A stretch of 64,000 bases of DNA from Chloroflexota bacterium (GTDB taxonomy: Bacteria; Chloroflexota; Anaerolineae; Aggregatilineales; Phototrophicaceae). The notes under the pieces were generated by a model. The model made no database searches. It was not told where the DNA came from and was given only the letters and a program-made list of their open reading frames with translations. Positions within the stretch are counted from its first letter, which is position 1, and each line of letters begins with the position of its first letter. The translations under genes were made by a program, and so were the position numbers. The stretch lies in the NCBI GenBank assembly GCA_028873975.1, contig JAPPMO010000107.1, positions 55,147 to 119,146 of the forward strand, given 5' to 3'. Positions 60,540 to 64,000 of this stretch are shown here, piece by piece.

Positions 60540-61508
60540 TTGCAATATAAACGACTGGGCCGAACCGAACTGATGCTGCCCATCATTGGATTGGGAACGG
60601 CTTTTACCGGTATTCCCACGCCGCGTCAGACGCTGAGCGAATACCTGCAGGGCGGCAATCAGGTTGACGAAGAGCTTGGCGTCAAGACGCTGGTTGATGC
60701 CCTTGATGCCGGTTACCGGTTTATTGATACCGCAGCGCTTTATGGACGCGCGTTAAGCGAGACGATGATCGGCGAGGCGCTGCGTCAGCGGCCGCAATTG
60801 CGTGATGAGGTTATTGTCACCACGAAAGCGGGACGGACTTACGAGGGATTCGACTTCAGCTTCGAAGGCATTCTCAGAAGCGTCGACGCGAGCCTCGAGC
60901 GCATGGGTCTCGATCGAATGGAGCTGGTCTACATACACGATCCCATGGACTTTCCCATGGAAGATGTTTTATCCAATCGCGGCGCCTTGGGCGCCTTGCG
61001 CCGCTTGCAAGACCAAGGCGTGATCAAGTTTGTCGGCACGGCGGCGAATGATCCCGCGACCAACCTGCCATACATCCGCAGCGGCGAATTCGACGCCGCG
61101 GTCATCGCCGATTCCTGGAGCTTGATTAACTTGACGGCCGAACGCGGTATTTTTGACGCGGCTCAAAGGCATGATGTTGGGCTGGTGGTGGCTACAGCGC
61201 TAGAGCGGGGCTTATTGGTAACCGGTCCTGTAGCAGGCGCGGAGTATCTTAATCGCTATTTCTCGCGGGCCTGCCTTGATCAGGTCCGCAAGATCCAGCG
61301 TTTGTGCGAGAGCTATTCCATCCCAATGATCGCAGCCGCATTGCAATGGTGCGCAAGGCATCCCCAAGTTACAGCCACGATTCCAGGAGCGCGCATATCG
61401 GAAGAAGCCGCATCAAGCTTCGCGGCCGTGCAAGTCGACATCCCGGAAGCCTTTTGGCTCGAATTGCAAAAATTGGTCAAACACTTTGACACCGTGACCG
61501 GCAATTAG
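60540..61508 (+). CDS. Aldo/keto reductase (TTG start)
   Basis: 322 residues of the aldose-1-dehydrogenase-like branch. The start MQYKRLGRTELMLPIIGLGT, the catalytic Asp and Tyr in YRFIDTAALYG, Lys in IVTTKAG and His in LVYIHDPMD are visible. The cofactor region is TIPGARISEEAASSFAAV. TTG 60540 is used because GAGG lies six bases upstream and the fold begins at once. It starts eight bases after uppS, so it is probably read from the same transcript. Confidence 0.9.
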   Translation: MQYKRLGRTELMLPIIGLGTAFTGIPTPRQTLSEYLQGGNQVDEELGVKTLVDALDAGYRFIDTAALYGRALSETMIGEALRQRPQLRDEVIVTTKAGRTYEGFDFSFEGILRSVDASLERMGLDRMELVYIHDPMDFPMEDVLSNRGALGALRRLQDQGVIKFVGTAANDPATNLPYIRSGEFDAAVIADSWSLINLTAERGIFDAAQRHDVGLVVATALERGLLVTGPVAGAEYLNRYFSRACLDQVRKIQRLCESYSIPMIAAALQWCARHPQVTATIPGARISEEAASSFAAVQVDIPEAFWLELQKLVKHFDTVTGN

Positions 61509-61521
61509 CGGACGCGGGCTA

Positions 61522-62529
61522 TCAGGATAGCGCCTGTTTCAATTCCCGGGCGCGCCTGATGTCGGCGAAGCCCATTCCCTGGCGCAGCAAGAGAAGAAAC
61601 CCGAAGAGCGTTGCTGGCGCCCAAATCACGAGATGTACGACGACCGCATAACTTGCCGCAATTGCGGCGCTTGTGCCCAAGGCGACAAGTATCGTGCTTA
61701 CGACGAATTCGTATAGCCCAACTTGTCCGGGGGCGGCTGAAATAACCCCAGCCAGATTGACGGCGCCGATGACAAGCAGCGCGACAGTGAAGCTATGGTC
61801 CAGCCCAAAGGCAAACATGACCAGCCAATAGACGGCGGCTTCTATCGTCCAGGTCACATAGCTGCTGATGACAGCGCCCAGCAGCAAAGTCGGCGCGCGC
61901 AGACCGGCCAAGCCGGAGGTCATGTCGTCGCCAACTTGATTGATCAAGGTCGCCAGACGATCTGGAAGGATTCGACTGAGCGAGCTCATAAGCCCCCGCA
62001 AAAGCGCCGGCTTTGCCGCCAGAAGGAAAAACACTGCGACAGCGCCGACAAAGAGCGGCGCAGCGATGCTGACGATTGCCGCGACTTCAGCCGACTGGAT
62101 GTCGATGAACAACAGGCTAAACATGATAAAGGACAACATCACCAAGCCATCAAAGGCGCGTTCTACCATGACCGTGGCGGTCGCGCTGGCAAGCGGCACG
62201 TTATGATTGCGCCGCAGCAAATAAATTCGCAGCGCCTCGCCGGCGCGCAGGGGATAGAGGCCGTTGCCCATGTAGCAGATGGTGACCAATTCCGCCAGGG
62301 AACGCAGTGGAATCAAGCGCACCGCGCGCAACAGGTATTGCCAGCGCAAAGCGATGACGGTCAGCGCGATGAAATATATCGGGACAGCGAGCAGGAGCAG
62401 TTGGACCTTGACCGTCTTTATGCTGCTCCAGAATTGTTCCGCCTTGAGATCGCGAAAAGCCAGGTAGAGAAAGACGATGCTTATGATGATGCCGCTAGTC
62501 GTGGCGAGGCTTTTGCTGCCCTTCTTCAT
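61522..62529 (-). CDS. Flippase-like membrane protein (LPG synthase TM/UPF0104 family)
   Basis: 335 residues, eight or more membrane segments. Family blocks are RWQYLLRAVRLIPLRSLAELVTICYMGNGLYPLRAGEALRIYLL (given in part: YMGNGLYPLRAGE), ATVMVERAFDGLVML and ISAAPGQVGLYEFVV. This is the integral domain of MprF/AglD-type proteins without a soluble synthase domain. It likely translocates or modifies lipids; substrate unknown. It starts 14 bases after the ald stop on the same strand. Confidence 0.88.
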   Translation of the reverse strand: MKKGSKSLATTSGIIISIVFLYLAFRDLKAEQFWSSIKTVKVQLLLLAVPIYFIALTVIALRWQYLLRAVRLIPLRSLAELVTICYMGNGLYPLRAGEALRIYLLRRNHNVPLASATATVMVERAFDGLVMLSFIMFSLLFIDIQSAEVAAIVSIAAPLFVGAVAVFFLLAAKPALLRGLMSSLSRILPDRLATLINQVGDDMTSGLAGLRAPTLLLGAVISSYVTWTIEAAVYWLVMFAFGLDHSFTVALLVIGAVNLAGVISAAPGQVGLYEFVVSTILVALGTSAAIAASYAVVVHLVIWAPATLFGFLLLLRQGMGFADIRRARELKQALS

Positions 62530-62543
62530 CGGCGTCCAGTTGG

Positions 62544-63689
62544 TCAGATGAGCGCCATTTCGCTGGCGTCTACCCGGCGGAGGATGTCTGAAGGGGCATT
62601 GTAGGGGAGGCCAAAGGTCTTGGCAACAGCAGGATGCGCGCATTGTCCATCGAATGTATTGAGCCCCTTCAGCAGCGCGGCATCCGTCCCTAGAGCCGCA
62701 GCAACTCCCAGATCCGCGATTTTCAAGGCGTAGGGCAGGGTGGCGTTCGACAGCGCCAGACTCGAGGTGCGCGGCACCGCGCCGGGCATATTGGCAACGC
62801 CATAGTGCAGGACGTCGTCCAAGACAAAGGTCGGCTGACTATGTGTGGTCACGCTTGTGGTCTCGACGCAGCCGCCCTGGTCCACCGCTACATCGACGAT
62901 GACGCTGCCCGCGGGCATGCTCGGCAGCATGTCGCGGGTGACAAGCATAGGCGCGCGGGCGCCAGTGATCAGCACGGATCCGATGAGCGCGTCCGCAGTC
63001 CGGATGGCAGCGGCGATATTGCCGCTGTTGGAGTACAAGGTATTCAGGTTTCCATCCAGCACATCTTCGAGATAGCGCAGGCGATCCAGATTAATGTCCA
63101 GCAGGGTGACATTGGCGCCCATGCCCAGGGCGATTTTTGCCGCGTTGGCGCCGACGGTTCCCGCGCCCAGGATGACCACATTCGCGGAGGCCACGCCAGG
63201 CACGCCGCCCATCAACAAGCCGCGCCCGCCCTTGTGCCTTTCCAGATAGCGCGAGACAACCTGCGCCGCCATGCGTCCGGCTACTTCACTCATCGGTTCC
63301 AACAGCGGCAAACGGCCCGACGGGTCCTGGACGGTTTCATAGGCGATTCCCGTTACGCCGCTTTGCAACATGGCATGAGTTAGCTCCGCTTCGGCAGCGA
63401 GATGAAGATATGTGAACAAAATCAGATCCGGATGCAAGTGCCGATACTCGCTCGGTTGTGGTTCTTTTACTTTGATGACCATGTCCGCTTGCGCCCAAAC
63501 TCTCGCGGCGGAATCGAGGATCGTCGCGCCAGCCTCAAAGTATTCGTCGTCGGTAAATCCGCTGCCTGTGCCGGCTTGAGTTTCGACCAACACCCGGTGC
63601 CCACGTCTGGCGAACTCGCGCACGCCGGCAGGCGGCAGGGACACGCGGTGCTCGTCGGCCTTGATTTCCGTTGGGATGCCGATGTTCAT
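62544..63689 (-). CDS. ald: Alanine dehydrogenase
   Basis: 381 residues, family length. The start MNIGIPTEIKADEHRVSLPP, the substrate-binding VKVKEPQPSEYRHL-type region with the catalytic Lys, THAMLQSGVTGIAYETV, the NAD motif VVILGAGTVGANAAKIALG and VDVAVDQGGCVETT are diagnostic. The enzyme interconverts L-alanine and pyruvate with NAD. AGGAGAACC precedes ATG 63689. It is upstream of, and probably co-transcribed with, the flippase-like gene. Confidence 0.97.
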   Translation of the reverse strand: MNIGIPTEIKADEHRVSLPPAGVREFARRGHRVLVETQAGTGSGFTDDEYFEAGATILDSAARVWAQADMVIKVKEPQPSEYRHLHPDLILFTYLHLAAEAELTHAMLQSGVTGIAYETVQDPSGRLPLLEPMSEVAGRMAAQVVSRYLERHKGGRGLLMGGVPGVASANVVILGAGTVGANAAKIALGMGANVTLLDINLDRLRYLEDVLDGNLNTLYSNSGNIAAAIRTADALIGSVLITGARAPMLVTRDMLPSMPAGSVIVDVAVDQGGCVETTSVTTHSQPTFVLDDVLHYGVANMPGAVPRTSSLALSNATLPYALKIADLGVAAALGTDAALLKGLNTFDGQCAHPAVAKTFGLPYNAPSDILRRVDASEMALI

Positions 63690-63766
63690 GGAGGTTCTCC
63701 TGTGCAATAGCCTTATTCATATTGTACAGGATGTAGGAAAAATATCCACAAATTTGATACAGATTG

Positions 63767-63842
63767 CAGGACAATCGCATAAAATGAACATGCGCTACAA
63801 TTAAGACAATACAAACTGAAATATAACCACTGAGACACGGAA
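63767..63842. repeat. CACAGAG-type repeat, copy D, left half only
   Basis: CAGGACAATCGCATAAAATG (from 63767) is a close match to the outer motif of copies A-C, and is followed at 63823 by ATAACCACTGAGACACGG, the inner-arm motif. No right arm is seen before the window ends, so the copy is either truncated or disrupted by the next repeat. Confidence 0.6.
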
Positions 63843-63881
63843 GTAGTTCCAAGTAAGTCATGCACAAATTGCAAGGTCAAT

Positions 63882-63951
63882 GTAGGGACGAGCCTTGGCT
63901 CGCCCACCTGTTCCGGCTAGGTTTTGCGGGCGAGCCAAGGCTCGCCCCTAC
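63882..63951. repeat. GTAGGG...GCTCGCCC nested palindrome
   Basis: Two 24-base arms, 63882-63905 (GTAGGGACGAGCCTTGGCTC...) and 63928-63951, are inverted with one mismatch. Each arm is itself palindromic around CGAGCC-TT-GGCTCG. The 63690-64000 gap otherwise holds no gene. Confidence 0.8.
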
Positions 63952-64000
63952 CTGTATAGTCCTGGATTATAATGGCACTGTTTCCAATGAGCAAAAGGAC

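Overview
The window is a gene-dense stretch (roughly 57% G+C by eye) from a free-living heterotrophic bacterium. It has no rRNA, tRNA, CRISPR array, insertion sequence or phage gene that I could see. The mix of families suggests a Chloroflexota-type genome: many solute-binding-protein transporters, hydantoinase and M24/M19 peptidases, a cytoplasmic reductive-dehalogenase-like protein, DUF4013 and VanZ proteins, and interspersed CACAGAG palindromic repeats. This placement is inference; no phylogenetic marker was run. All five solute-binding proteins lack a lipobox cysteine, and one uses a Tat signal.

Layout, left to right. 1-1930: a truncated metallo-beta-lactamase-fold hydrolase, a VOC protein and a PPOX-fold flavoprotein. 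1993-7957: a ribose/AI-2-type ABC importer (permease, binding protein, double ATPase, second permease) ending in an aminotransferase. 7973-10149, minus: M19 dipeptidase and a D-threonine-aldolase-like PLP enzyme. 10536-18571: a complete oligopeptide-type importer (B, C, D, F, then A) interleaved with an IclR regulator and a DapA/NanA-family aldolase. 18682-21016: two tandem sialidase-fold proteins. 21031-27065, minus: a possible five-gene unit running from a divergent GroEL-like chaperonin through a seven-bladed beta-propeller, an MBL hydrolase and an SDR to a GH32-like protein. 27181-30564, minus: a MalEFG-type sugar importer without ATPase.

30794-40108, minus: one operon holding a peptide-type binding protein and permeases wrapped around hydantoinase/oxoprolinase subunits A and B, an Asp/Glu/hydantoin racemase and an M24 aminopeptidase. 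40479-45268: pdxS, a GNAT enzyme, a secreted propeller-SH3 protein, a VanZ-like protein and a small helical protein. 45290-46507: an RdhA-like Fe-S protein. 46610-50745, minus: PotA, PotD, PotC and PotB polyamine importer. Facing it, 51140-54870, plus: GNAT, FAD amine oxidase, N-carbamoylputrescine-amidase-like enzyme and PhzF-like isomerase. Importer and enzymes together look like a polyamine uptake and breakdown locus. 54985-63689: two aldo/keto reductases, DUF4013, SRPBCC, cdsA, frr, uppS, a UPF0104/LPG-synthase-type membrane protein and alanine dehydrogenase.

Recurring themes: each of the five binding-protein genes is followed by a strong RNA hairpin, four of them before the next transporter gene; several operons have readable sigma70-like promoters; and four copies of a degenerate palindromic repeat family sit in the larger gaps. 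The most unusual items are the chaperonin-propeller pair, whose chaperonin has lost the Asp398 catalytic position, the polyamine locus with unfused GNAT and amidase genes, and the mosaic repeat elements.
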